DNA of 12,272 nucleotides from an uncultured Ignavibacteriota bacterium (lineage in GTDB: Bacteria > Bacteroidota > Ignavibacteria > Tepidaquicellales > Tepidaquicellaceae): the NCBI GenBank assembly GCA_937915485.1, contig CALGII010000048.1, positions 1-12,272 of the forward strand. The letters run 5' to 3'. Below are positions 1-6,459 of this stretch, one piece after another. The notes under the pieces were generated by a model that saw only the letters and a program-made list of their open reading frames with translations, ran no database searches and was not told the origin of the DNA. Numbering within the stretch: the first letter of the stretch is position 1; every line of letters starts with the position of its first letter. Made by a program: the position numbers and the translations under genes.

Positions 1-47
1 ACGAGATGTAGCCGTGACTGGAGTTCAGACGTGTGCTCTTCCGATCT
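1..47 (+). other. Illumina TruSeq index primer/adapter remnant (not genomic)
   Basis: These bases match the 3' part of the Illumina TruSeq indexed PCR primer. The order is the end of the P7 flow-cell part (1-7, ACGAGAT), a six-base index (8-13, GTAGCC, the reverse complement of GGCTAC, which is TruSeq index 11), and the index-adapter sequence ending in CTCTTCCGATCT at 36-47. The match to a known oligonucleotide is exact by eye over the whole stretch, including the position of the index. The first genomic base is therefore 48. This is library-preparation sequence left in an assembly, and it shows that position 1 is a contig end. Any reading frame that crosses 47/48 is artificial. Confidence 0.97.
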
Positions 48-1149
48 AATCAATGTTGAGTATCTGCGCGTCAACGAGTTGTCCCATGGTTACCATCTGG
101 CTTGGGCTCGTTACGTGCTGCGTCCAGGACATTTCACTGATGTGAATGAGCCCTTCGATGCCTTTTTCGATTTCAATGAACGCGCCGTAGTCGGTGAGGG
201 ATACAACCTTGCCCGATACCTTGTCGCCCACTTTGTATTTTTCCTGTATGTTATCCCACGGATGAGCCTGAAGTTGCTTCAGTCCGAGATATACTCTCTG
301 TTTTTCTTCGTCGAATTCAATCACATAAACGTCTATAACCTGGTCAAGTTTCACGATGTCCGAAGGATGATTGATTCTTCCCCACGAAAGGTCTGTTATG
401 TGAATCAATCCGTCGAGACCTCCGAGGTCAACGAACACGCCGAAGTCTGTGATTGCCTTAACTGTCGCTTTCAGCGTCATTCCCTTCTTGATTGTCTTCA
501 GAAGTTCTTCGCGCTGTCCCGCCATCGATTCTTCAATGAGCACCTTGTGCGATACGATTATGTTCTCAATCTGGTTGTTTATCTTGATTACCTTGAAGTC
601 CATTACCTTGCCCACGTATTCATCGTAATCCCTGATAGGCTTCGTGTCAATCTGCGAGCCCGGAAGGAACGCCGTAAGACCGTTGAGGTCGACAACGAAT
701 CCGCCCTTGATTCTTCTGAGGCATTTTCCTTTTACAACTGTGCTGTCTCTCTGCGCTTCAACAATCCTGTCCCACATCTTAATCGAGTCGGCTTTCTTCT
801 TCGACAGAACGAGTTGTCCTTCCTTGTCTTCAATCTTCTCGAGGAAAATCTCGATTTCGTTACCCACTTTAAGTTCTTCGGGATTCGAAAATTCATTAAT
901 TGAAACTCTTCCGTCCGATTTTGAACCGATGTCTATCAGCACGTCTTCACCGTGAATCGCCACGATTTTGCCTTTTACGAGTTCGTTTTCCTTTATTACG
1001 TTGAAGGTCTTCTCGTAAAGTTTCAGCATGTTCTGAAATTCATCCTCGTTGTAATCCGTTGAGATGAATTTAGTGGAGATTTTTTCGTTTTCTTCCTTGG
1101 TTTGCGTGTCCGATTTCAGGTCGGCCTGGTGTTTTGTGTCTTGTGACAT
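46..1149 (-). CDS. rpsA: 30S ribosomal protein S1, 3'-truncated by the contig end
   Basis: S1 is the RNA-binding protein of the small ribosomal subunit that helps hold mRNA at the ribosome. The visible 367 residues contain tandem S1 (OB-fold) repeats at about 54-118, 136-202, 220-291 and 307-367, the last one cut. Repeats three and four carry the typical pattern FGVFVDLGGLDGLIHITDLSW and its second copy YGAFIEIEKGIEGLIHISEMSW. A charged N-terminal arm (1-50) precedes them. Family members usually have about six repeats, so the C-terminal third is missing. The apparent stop TAG (46-48) is a chimera: its T is genomic base 48, but the A and G come from adapter bases 46-47. The true gene runs past the contig end. 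The start ATG (1147-1149) has only a weak GGAA-type leader. It lies 98 bases downstream of cmk, which is a common bacterial gene order. Confidence 0.95.
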   Translation of the reverse strand: MSQDTKHQADLKSDTQTKEENEKISTKFISTDYNEDEFQNMLKLYEKTFNVIKENELVKGKIVAIHGEDVLIDIGSKSDGRVSINEFSNPEELKVGNEIEIFLEKIEDKEGQLVLSKKKADSIKMWDRIVEAQRDSTVVKGKCLRRIKGGFVVDLNGLTAFLPGSQIDTKPIRDYDEYVGKVMDFKVIKINNQIENIIVSHKVLIEESMAGQREELLKTIKKGMTLKATVKAITDFGVFVDLGGLDGLIHITDLSWGRINHPSDIVKLDQVIDVYVIEFDEEKQRVYLGLKQLQAHPWDNIQEKYKVGDKVSGKVVSLTDYGAFIEIEKGIEGLIHISEMSWTQHVTSPSQMVTMGQLVDAQILNID

Positions 1150-1184
1150 AATAAAATATTTCCGGCTGTGTTTTCTTCCGCGCC

Positions 1185-1194
1185 CTGCCGGCAG
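1185..1194. repeat. Perfect 10-base palindrome in the rpsA leader
   Basis: CTGCCGGCAG is its own reverse complement. It sits in the cmk-rpsA gap, 36 bases upstream of the rpsA start on the minus strand. It could be part of the rpsA mRNA leader fold or a short dispersed GC-rich repeat. Nothing else in the window shares it by eye. Confidence 0.4.
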
Positions 1195-1220
1195 ACATCG
1201 GAAGTTTAATTATTAAATCC

Positions 1221-1240
1221 CCTCCGCAAAACGCGGAAGG
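1221..1240 (-). promoter_or_regulatory. Hairpin between cmk and rpsA
   Basis: On the minus strand, CCTTCCGC (1240-1233) pairs with GCGGAGG (1227-1221). This gives a seven-pair GC-rich stem with one bulged T and a five-base loop GTTTT. It begins eight bases after the cmk stop codon. In the direction of cmk-rpsA transcription it is followed by GG and an A/T mix, not a run of U, so it is not a clean intrinsic terminator. It may be a processing, stability or leader structure for rpsA. Read on the plus strand it is followed by a T-rich stretch, but no plus-strand gene ends here. Confidence 0.4.
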
Positions 1241-1247
1241 CTTTGTT

Positions 1248-1973
1248 TTATTCTGTATCAGGGTTGGTGATTAATCTGTAAAGATAACTCACCTGTTCTT
1301 CTATAATCATGTTCGTTGTATCTACTATCACGGCGTCGTCGGCTTTCCTGAGCACGCTCGGATTTTTTCTCGTCTCGAGTTCGTCGCGGAGTTTCAGTTC
1401 CTTTTCTATCTTGTCCTTCGAGAATCTCTGTCCGAGGTCAAGAAAATCCTGATGCCTGCGTGCGATTCTTGCGCTCAGGTCGCTTATCAGGTAAAACTTG
1501 AAATCCGCTTCCGGAAAAACATTTACGCCTGTATCCTTGCCTTCCATCAAAATGCCTCTGTTTTCTTCCTTCACCTTCTTCAGCCTGTCATAAGCCATGC
1601 GCCTCAAGGCGTTTATCCTGCTTATCTGGCTTACCTTGTTCGTAATTTCAAGTGCCTTGAGTTCGGGTGTAATGTCTTTATTATTAAGAAGAACTTTGTT
1701 TTCAATGAACTTTAAATCAATCGCCGCCGCTGTCTTGCATATCGCGTTGAAATCGTTCGGCTTTATATTGTTCTTTAGCGCCGCATACGTTACTGCCCTG
1801 TAATAGGAACCGCTGTCAAAATACATAAGGTCGAGTTTCTCGGCAAGAATCCTAGATGTAATACTCTTTCCTGTTCCTGTCGGTCCGTCAATTGTTATAA
1901 TCAAAGTGTTCGTAGATTCCAAACTAATCCAATCTTTAAAAGAAAAACATAAAATATTCTCAAAATATTTCAA
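1248..1973 (-). CDS. cmk: Cytidylate kinase (CMP/dCMP kinase), divergent
   Basis: This enzyme phosphorylates CMP and dCMP with ATP in cytoplasmic pyrimidine nucleotide synthesis. Visible features are the P-loop GPTGTGKS (30-37), the CMP-site motif DSGSYYRA (53-60), MEGKDTGVNVFPEAD (143-157), the arginine-rich stretch SARIARR (167-173), the lid RDELETRK (196-203), and DDAVIVDTT (212-220). The length of 241 is slightly over the usual 220-230. The surplus is at the N-terminus, where the first codon is TTG (1971-1973) and about 20 residues precede the conserved ITIDGP strand. A second TTG at 1920-1922 (residue 18) would give a more typical N-terminus, and no in-frame ATG exists upstream of residue 50. 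Substitutions at family-conserved positions are Lys146 for the Arg of the GRD motif, Glu200 for Asp, and Lys203 for Arg in the lid. The gene lies directly upstream of rpsA, as in many bacteria. Confidence 0.9.
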   Translation of the reverse strand: MKYFENILCFSFKDWISLESTNTLIITIDGPTGTGKSITSRILAEKLDLMYFDSGSYYRAVTYAALKNNIKPNDFNAICKTAAAIDLKFIENKVLLNNKDITPELKALEITNKVSQISRINALRRMAYDRLKKVKEENRGILMEGKDTGVNVFPEADFKFYLISDLSARIARRHQDFLDLGQRFSKDKIEKELKLRDELETRKNPSVLRKADDAVIVDTTNMIIEEQVSYLYRLITNPDTE

Positions 1974-2305
1974 TAATTCAAGTTAAAAATATGTTAACAT
2001 TCTCATGCTTATTCGTCTATCAGATATTAAGTAAAAAGAATCAAATTAGAGCAATATCACAACAAAATGAATAAAAATTAAAGCAATATACGGAAATTTA
2101 GCTTATCCCGGATAATTCAAAGAATTGAATAAGGGCTAAAATTTAATAATTCCCTGTTTTAATATGAATATGGTTCAAACTTTTTTCATGCCGGGTGCGA
2201 CGAGCATCCAGACAATTTTGCCATTAAAATGCTAGAAAATTTGAAAATCCCGGGATTATTCGAAATCAATATTCCATAATAGGCGGGGAAGAACATATGC
2301 TTCGG
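1974..2305. other. Gene-free AT-rich spacer between methyltransferase and cmk
   Basis: I see no convincing reading frame or RNA gene in these 332 bases. The stretch holds several palindromes: ATGTTAACAT at 1991-2000; AATCCCGGGATT at 2246-2257; an imperfect hairpin at 2107-2135 built on ATTCAA/TTGAAT with flanking CCC/GGG; and a hairpin GGGTGC-GACGA-GCATCC at 2193-2209. The 2107-2135 structure could mark the 3' end of methyltransferase transcripts, but no U-run follows it. A possible cmk promoter lies at 2024-2054. Confidence 0.6.
2024..2054 (-). promoter_or_regulatory. Possible promoter for cmk-rpsA
   Basis: On the minus strand, TTGCTC (2054-2049) and TAATAT (2029-2024) are 19 bases apart and resemble -35 and -10 boxes. 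Transcription would begin about 40 bases before the TTG at 1973, or about 95 before the TTG at 1922. The match is partial and the region is AT-rich, so chance matches are likely. I do not see the Bacteroidota TAnnTTTG element here. Confidence 0.25.
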
Positions 2306-3007
2306 TTAGATTTTTTTTACATTCAAAATCAAACCGCCTGAAGCGAGTGGAAATATCCATTCAATAATATTTACAATCATCTCCGCGGCTTTTGCGATTA
2401 ATCTTTTAATTCCTTTTGATGCAAGTATCATTTCGGTAAAATATACATGATACGTCAGTATTTCCCAACTTTCAAATCCTGCGAGTCTGCACAATGTATT
2501 AATTGTTTTGAATGAGTAAACCTGTAAATGGTCTTTGTGACAGGATTCTCTTTTTATGATTGATAATAACGAATTTGTAAAAGAAACGGCATTAATTGTA
2601 GTGCAAATTAATTGTTTTCCGTTGTATAAACTTTTTATTTTCTTAAAAAATTCAGGAGTATTAGGAAGATGTTCAATAAACTCTCCCGCTACAATTATAT
2701 CGGGACTGAAATCATCAATTCTTGATAACTCCGTGGCATCACCGAAAACAATTTTTGAGTTCCTGCTGATAGAGAATTGTTTATCTTTCAGAGAAATCGA
2801 ATTGTCTATGCCATAAACATAGTTTGCAACTTTTGCGATTTGTTCGTGCAGCCACATTCCTGAAGTTTTCTTAATCAAAGCGGTTTCATCGTAACAACCA
2901 AGATCAAGAACATTTTTCCCCTCACAATTAGATGTAACAAAAGCAATTCTATCAACGGGCCTGCCTATTTCGATTTTTTCCAGTGGTGTATATTTCAGCG
3001 TTTGCAT
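2306..3007 (-). CDS. Class I SAM-dependent methyltransferase
   Basis: The 233-residue protein has the Rossmann-type SAM-binding motifs in order: VLDLGCYD (33-40, motif I), VYGIDNS (64-70, with the acidic residue after strand 2), VFGDATEL (87-94), and the motif IV strand PDIIVAGEFIEHLP (102-115). DHLQVYSF (159-166) is typical of small-molecule or glycan methyltransferases often found among cell-surface and O-antigen genes. The last 30 residues are hydrophobic (IVNIIEWIFPLASGGLILNV, 211-230) and could contact a membrane or complete the fold. The substrate cannot be read from the sequence. The start ATG (3005-3007) has no Shine-Dalgarno sequence. The gene stands alone between two long AT-rich spacers and is itself AT-richer than its neighbours: I count 18 G+C in 60 bases at 2521-2580, against 26 in 60 at 4021-4080 inside eno. 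This fits recent acquisition or weak constraint. Confidence 0.85.
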   Translation of the reverse strand: MQTLKYTPLEKIEIGRPVDRIAFVTSNCEGKNVLDLGCYDETALIKKTSGMWLHEQIAKVANYVYGIDNSISLKDKQFSISRNSKIVFGDATELSRIDDFSPDIIVAGEFIEHLPNTPEFFKKIKSLYNGKQLICTTINAVSFTNSLLSIIKRESCHKDHLQVYSFKTINTLCRLAGFESWEILTYHVYFTEMILASKGIKRLIAKAAEMIVNIIEWIFPLASGGLILNVKKI

Positions 3008-3010
3008 TAT

Positions 3011-3026
3011 TTACATTTTAATGTAA
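3011..3026. repeat. Inverted repeat in the methyltransferase leader
   Basis: TTACATT (3011-3017) and AATGTAA (3020-3026) are exact inverted copies with a two-base centre. They begin four bases upstream of the methyltransferase ATG. The placement, overlapping the expected ribosome-binding region, would suit an operator or translational block. AT-rich palindromes also arise by chance in this kind of sequence. Confidence 0.4.
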
Positions 3027-3084
3027 AACCATAATTCAGTTATTTAGTTCTTTCCTTGAATCAAAAAACTAAACAATATATGAA

Positions 3085-3118
3085 GCACGTATATTTTGTA
3101 TATGTGCGGCAAATATAC
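3085..3118. promoter_or_regulatory. Overlapping inverted repeats (possible operator or alternative hairpins)
   Basis: GCACGTATA (3085-3093) and TATATGTGC (3099-3107) form nine pairs around a TTTTG loop, with one G-U wobble in plus-strand RNA. GTATATTT (3089-3096) is also exactly complementary to AAATATAC (3111-3118). The two pairings share bases and cannot form together. As DNA, the block is three spaced copies of GTATAT/ATATAC at 3089, 3098 and 3113 (the last inverted). TATATTTG on the minus strand (3117-3110) fits the Bacteroidota -7 consensus TAnnTTTG, but I see no matching -33 TTG. Confidence 0.35.
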
Positions 3119-3371
3119 CTGTACATCTATGAATATTTCTCCGCTAATGCAAATTATTAAATTATAAAATCGAAACAAACACAAAACGCTTTTGTAACCA
3201 TTTCGGAGGTTAATTTTCATTATGACTGCATTTATTAGGACAGATTCCTTCTATTAACACAACAGAATTCATAAATCAATATGCAAAAAATATGGATGGC
3301 TATACATTTTATGAACATACTCTTGAAATTCATTTCCTGACTATTTCATTGGACTTTCAAAATTAATTGCA

Positions 3372-3400
3372 TTGATAAACTTTGTTTTAGGGTTTATATT
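3372..3400 (+). promoter_or_regulatory. Sigma70-like promoter of the eno operon
   Basis: TTGATA (3372-3377) and TATATT (3395-3400) are separated by exactly 17 bases. Each matches five of six positions of the sigma70 consensus. Transcription would start near 3407, leaving a leader of about 27 bases before the eno ATG at 3434. Boxes, spacing and distance to the gene all fit a housekeeping promoter, though the AT-rich surroundings raise the chance of coincidence. Confidence 0.55.
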
Positions 3401-3433
3401 AAAACTTTCAAAATCCGTAAAAACAACGAGAAA

Positions 3434-4738
3434 ATGCCTGAAATCAAAAAAATACACGCCAGGGAAGTTTTAGATTCAAGAGGAAATCCGACCGTTGAGG
3501 TTGATGTTTTGCTGTCCGACGGGACGCTCGGAAGGGCTATCGTTCCCTCAGGCGCATCCACGGGAGAGAGAGAAGCGGTTGAACTTCGCGACGGTGATAA
3601 AAAGAGATTCCTCGGAAAAGGCGTAATGAAAGCCGTTAATAACGTTAACAACGTCATAGCGAAGAAAATGACAGGTCTCGATTCGTTCAAACAAAGAGAA
3701 CTCGATTATGAACTTATCACGCTCGACGGTACCGAATTCAAATCGAAACTCGGTGCCAATGCAATTCTCGGCGTCTCGATGGCGGCAGCGAAAGCGAGCG
3801 CGGCATACTCGAAATTACCGCTGTACAGGTATCTCGGCGATTTTGATTCGGTTACGCTTCCCGTTCCGATGATGAACATACTTAACGGAGGCAAGCACGC
3901 GGATAACACCGTTGATTTTCAGGAGTTCATGATTGTCCCTGCCGGATTCTCCAAGTTTTCCGACGCTCTCAGATGCGGCGTCGAAGTATTCCATTCATTG
4001 AAGAGCGTGCTGAAGAAACAAAATTATAACACTTCCGTCGGTGATGAAGGCGGATTCGCTCCGAATCTCAAATCAAACGAAGAGGCTCTCGACGTAATTA
4101 TGACTTCAATCGTTAATGCAGGATACAAGCCGGGTTCGGACGTTTACCTTGCACTCGACGTTGCGGCGAGCGAAATGTACGAAAAAGGTGAGAATGGAAA
4201 GAAGTCAAAATACGTGTTCTTTAAATCGGGACTTCCTTCAAAATCATCAAGTGAAATGGTGAAACTGTACGCGGGTCTCGTGAAGAAGTATCCGATAATT
4301 TCGATTGAAGACGGACTGTCGGAAAACGACTGGACGGGTTGGAAAAATCTGACAAAAGAATTAGGAAAGAAAATACAACTCGTCGGCGACGATGTTTTCG
4401 TCACTAACCCGAAAATTCTTGCCGAAGGTATCAAAAAATCCGTTGCGAATTCAATTCTGATTAAATTGAATCAGATAGGCACGATTTCCGAAACCGTTGA
4501 CTGCATCAATCTCGCTAAATTAAACGGCTACACTACCGTTATAAGCCACAGAAGCGGCGAAACGGAAGATTCGATTATCGCTGATGTAGCGGTCGCGACG
4601 AATGCCGGTCAGATAAAAACCGGTTCGGCATCAAGAACCGACAGAATTGCCAAATACAATCAATTGTTAAGAATTGAAGAGGAACTCGGCTCGAAAGCAG
4701 TCTTTCCGGGCAAAAAAGCATTTAAAAACTTAAAGTAA
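3434..4738 (+). CDS. eno: Enolase (phosphopyruvate hydratase)
   Basis: Enolase interconverts 2-phosphoglycerate and phosphoenolpyruvate in glycolysis and gluconeogenesis in the cytoplasm. At 434 residues it is full length. Visible landmarks are the mobile substrate loop SGASTGE (39-45), GGKHADN with His155, Glu164, GDEGGFAP with the catalytic Glu205, and magnesium ligands Asp242 (LALDVAASE), Glu292 (SIEDGL) and Asp319 (VGDD). They continue with the catalytic base Lys344 (LIKLNQIG), SHRSGET (371-377), and Lys395 in IKTGSASRTDRIAKYNQ. No catalytic residue is missing. The ATG at 3434 gives the standard MPEIKKIHAREVLDSRGNPT N-terminus and has only a weak purine-rich leader. It is the first gene of a five-gene plus-strand run, and queA follows after four bases. 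Confidence 0.98.
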   Translation: MPEIKKIHAREVLDSRGNPTVEVDVLLSDGTLGRAIVPSGASTGEREAVELRDGDKKRFLGKGVMKAVNNVNNVIAKKMTGLDSFKQRELDYELITLDGTEFKSKLGANAILGVSMAAAKASAAYSKLPLYRYLGDFDSVTLPVPMMNILNGGKHADNTVDFQEFMIVPAGFSKFSDALRCGVEVFHSLKSVLKKQNYNTSVGDEGGFAPNLKSNEEALDVIMTSIVNAGYKPGSDVYLALDVAASEMYEKGENGKKSKYVFFKSGLPSKSSSEMVKLYAGLVKKYPIISIEDGLSENDWTGWKNLTKELGKKIQLVGDDVFVTNPKILAEGIKKSVANSILIKLNQIGTISETVDCINLAKLNGYTTVISHRSGETEDSIIADVAVATNAGQIKTGSASRTDRIAKYNQLLRIEEELGSKAVFPGKKAFKNLK

Positions 4739-4742
4739 AATA

Positions 4743-5777
4743 ATGAAACTATCCCAGTTTAAATACACTTTTCCAAAAAACGCGGTCGCCAAAAGCCCTA
4801 AATCGCCGAGAGACAATTGTAAACTAATGGTGCTCTCGAAAGACACGGGTGAAATCCGCACGATGAAATTCAAGAATGTAATTGATTTTATGAGCGAAGG
4901 AGACGTGCTTGTTCTCAACGATACAAAGGTTTTTCCCGCAAGGCTTTACGGCAACAAGGAAAAGACAAAGGCTAAGATTGAAGTATTTCTTCTTCGGCAG
5001 TTATCTGAAACCGAGAACATCTGGGACGTTGTTGTTGACCCTGCAAGAAAAGTCAGAATTGGCAACAGGATATTTTTCAATAAGAATGTTTTCTGCGAAG
5101 TGATTGACAACACGACCTCACGGGGTAGAATCGTCAGGTTTAACGTAAAGGACGATTTCCGGAAACACATCGACAAACTTGGAAAGACTCCGCTTCCTCA
5201 TTACATAAAAAGGGAGCCCACGGACAAAGACAAGGAAATGTATCAGACAGTGTTCGCTAAGAACGTAGGATCTGTAGCGGCGCCTGCAGCGGGTCTGCAT
5301 TTCACAAAAGAACTACTGAAGAAAATACATCAGAAAAAGGTCAACATTGCTTATGTCACACTTCATCTCGGACTGGGAATGTTCAGACTCGTTGAGGTCG
5401 AAGACCTTTCGAAACACCGGATGGATTCGGAGTTTTACGAAATTTCAAAAGAAAACAGCGATTTAATAAATAATTCCATTAACAAAAGGAAAAACGTCAT
5501 TGCCGTAGGTACTTCAGTTACGAGGGCGCTTGAATCAAGCGTCATCACGGGCAAGAACGTAAGACCGAGCAGAGGATGGACGGATAAATTTATACATCCG
5601 CCTCAGACTCTGAGCATTGTCAACAAACTCATAACTAATTTCCATTTGCCGCAAAGCACTATGCTTATGCTCGTCTGCTCGCTCGCCGAAAGGGACGACG
5701 TGATGAAGGCGTACAAGAAAGCGATAAAGGAAAATTACAAGTTCCTGGCTTACGGCGACGCGATGATGGTTGTTTAA
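4743..5777 (+). CDS. queA: S-adenosylmethionine:tRNA ribosyltransferase-isomerase
   Basis: QueA transfers and isomerises the ribosyl part of SAM onto 7-aminomethyl-7-deazaguanine in the anticodon of certain tRNAs, making epoxyqueuosine, the step before queuosine. The 344 residues match family length. Family signatures run throughout: VLNDTKVFPARLYG near residue 60, GKTPLPHYI near 148, YQTVFAKNVGSVAAPAAGLHFT near 170-190, VTLHLGLGMFRLV, HRMDSEFYEI, GTSVTRALES, TNFHLPQSTMLMLVCSLA, and the C-terminal YGDAMMV. The usual SVAAPTAGLHFT has Ala for Thr here. The start ATG lies four bases after the eno stop and has no Shine-Dalgarno, which suggests coupled translation within the operon. The gene ends 16 bases before ispD. 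No other queuosine gene is visible in the window. Confidence 0.97.
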   Translation: MKLSQFKYTFPKNAVAKSPKSPRDNCKLMVLSKDTGEIRTMKFKNVIDFMSEGDVLVLNDTKVFPARLYGNKEKTKAKIEVFLLRQLSETENIWDVVVDPARKVRIGNRIFFNKNVFCEVIDNTTSRGRIVRFNVKDDFRKHIDKLGKTPLPHYIKREPTDKDKEMYQTVFAKNVGSVAAPAAGLHFTKELLKKIHQKKVNIAYVTLHLGLGMFRLVEVEDLSKHRMDSEFYEISKENSDLINNSINKRKNVIAVGTSVTRALESSVITGKNVRPSRGWTDKFIHPPQTLSIVNKLITNFHLPQSTMLMLVCSLAERDDVMKAYKKAIKENYKFLAYGDAMMVV

Positions 5778-5793
5778 AAATTAATTTTATCTG

Positions 5794-6459
5794 ATGGAGT
5801 TTTTCGTCGTTATCCCTGCTTCGGGTTCCGGCATCAGGTTCGGTTCAGGAATCCCGAAACAATTTCATAAATTCGGTAACAGGGAAATACTTTTCCATAC
5901 TCTCGATAAATTTTTATCCTGCAAGAAGGTTAATTCGGTTTTTCTCTCTATTCATCCCGATTACCTTCGGAAAAAAAATTTTCTCGATAAACTTTCGGGT
6001 TCGGTAAAGCCGCTCGTCGTTTCCCGTGGAGGCGCAACCCGGCAGGAATCGGTTTACAGGTCTCTCCTCAAGATAAAATGTAAAAGCACGGACAGAATAA
6101 TAATACACGACGCGGTCAGACCCTTCGTTTCGGGCAAACTGATTGACAGGCTCATTACCGCCTCGAAACGCGAAGATTGCGTCATTCCCGGACTTGAACT
6201 TCATGATACTATAAAACGTATAGACAGGAAAGGGTACGTCCGTGAAACCATCGACAGGGAAACACTGAGAAGCGTGCAGACGCCGCAGGTGTTCAGGTAC
6301 GATAAACTTATGAAAGCGTTCGAACTTGCTTTAAGAGGGAATTATACCTGCACCGACGAAGCATCACTTATGGAAAAAGCAGGTTACAAGGTTAAAATTA
6401 TCGATGGAGAACCAACTAATATTAAAATTACGACAAGGAAAGACATAAAAGCGAAATGA
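5794..6459 (+). CDS. ispD: 2-C-methyl-D-erythritol 4-phosphate cytidylyltransferase
   Basis: IspD joins CTP and methylerythritol 4-phosphate to make CDP-methylerythritol in the non-mevalonate isoprenoid pathway. The 221 residues carry the nucleotidyltransferase motif IPASGSGIRFGSGIPKQF (7-24) with Arg15 and Lys22, GGATRQESVYRSL (79-91), IIHDAVRPFVS (103-113), HDTIK with Thr139, RSVQTPQVF (159-167), CTDEASLMEKAG (186-197), and NIKITTRKDI with Lys211. These correspond to the known CTP- and substrate-binding positions. A related alternative is the ribitol-phosphate cytidylyltransferase TarI, which shares the fold. The complete IspD motif set and the absence of teichoic-acid genes favour IspD. 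The stop overlaps the next gene as ATGA (6456-6459). The start ATG has no Shine-Dalgarno. Confidence 0.92.
   Translation: MEFFVVIPASGSGIRFGSGIPKQFHKFGNREILFHTLDKFLSCKKVNSVFLSIHPDYLRKKNFLDKLSGSVKPLVVSRGGATRQESVYRSLLKIKCKSTDRIIIHDAVRPFVSGKLIDRLITASKREDCVIPGLELHDTIKRIDRKGYVRETIDRETLRSVQTPQVFRYDKLMKAFELALRGNYTCTDEASLMEKAGYKVKIIDGEPTNIKITTRKDIKAK

Larger units (their letters stand above)
3008..3433. other. Gene-free AT-rich divergent intergenic region upstream of eno
   Basis: These 426 bases separate the minus-strand methyltransferase from the plus-strand eno operon, so both promoters should lie here. I find inverted repeats at 3011-3026 and 3085-3118 and a sigma70-like promoter at 3372-3400. A GGAGG at 3205-3209 precedes an ATG at 3222 that opens only 11 codons. 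A different frame is open for 46 codons (3226-3363) before TAA. I see no recognisable protein in it, so I do not call a gene. Confidence 0.6.

Noticed and set aside
31..903. Long plus-strand open frame opposite rpsA
   Set aside because: It begins inside the adapter sequence and is the antisense shadow of S1; its translation shows no family pattern, while the minus strand has clear S1 repeats.
1221..1250. Intrinsic terminator between cmk and rpsA
   Set aside because: The stem is followed by T-rich sequence only on the plus strand, where no gene ends. In the direction of cmk-rpsA no U-run follows, so I list it only as a hairpin.
1974..3433. Mobile element or phage fragment in the AT-rich patch
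   Set aside because: No transposase, integrase, target-site duplication or terminal inverted repeat pair could be found by eye; only short scattered palindromes.
5794..6459. Ribitol-phosphate cytidylyltransferase (TarI) instead of IspD
   Set aside because: The fold is shared, but the complete IspD motif set and the absence of teichoic-acid genes nearby favour IspD.
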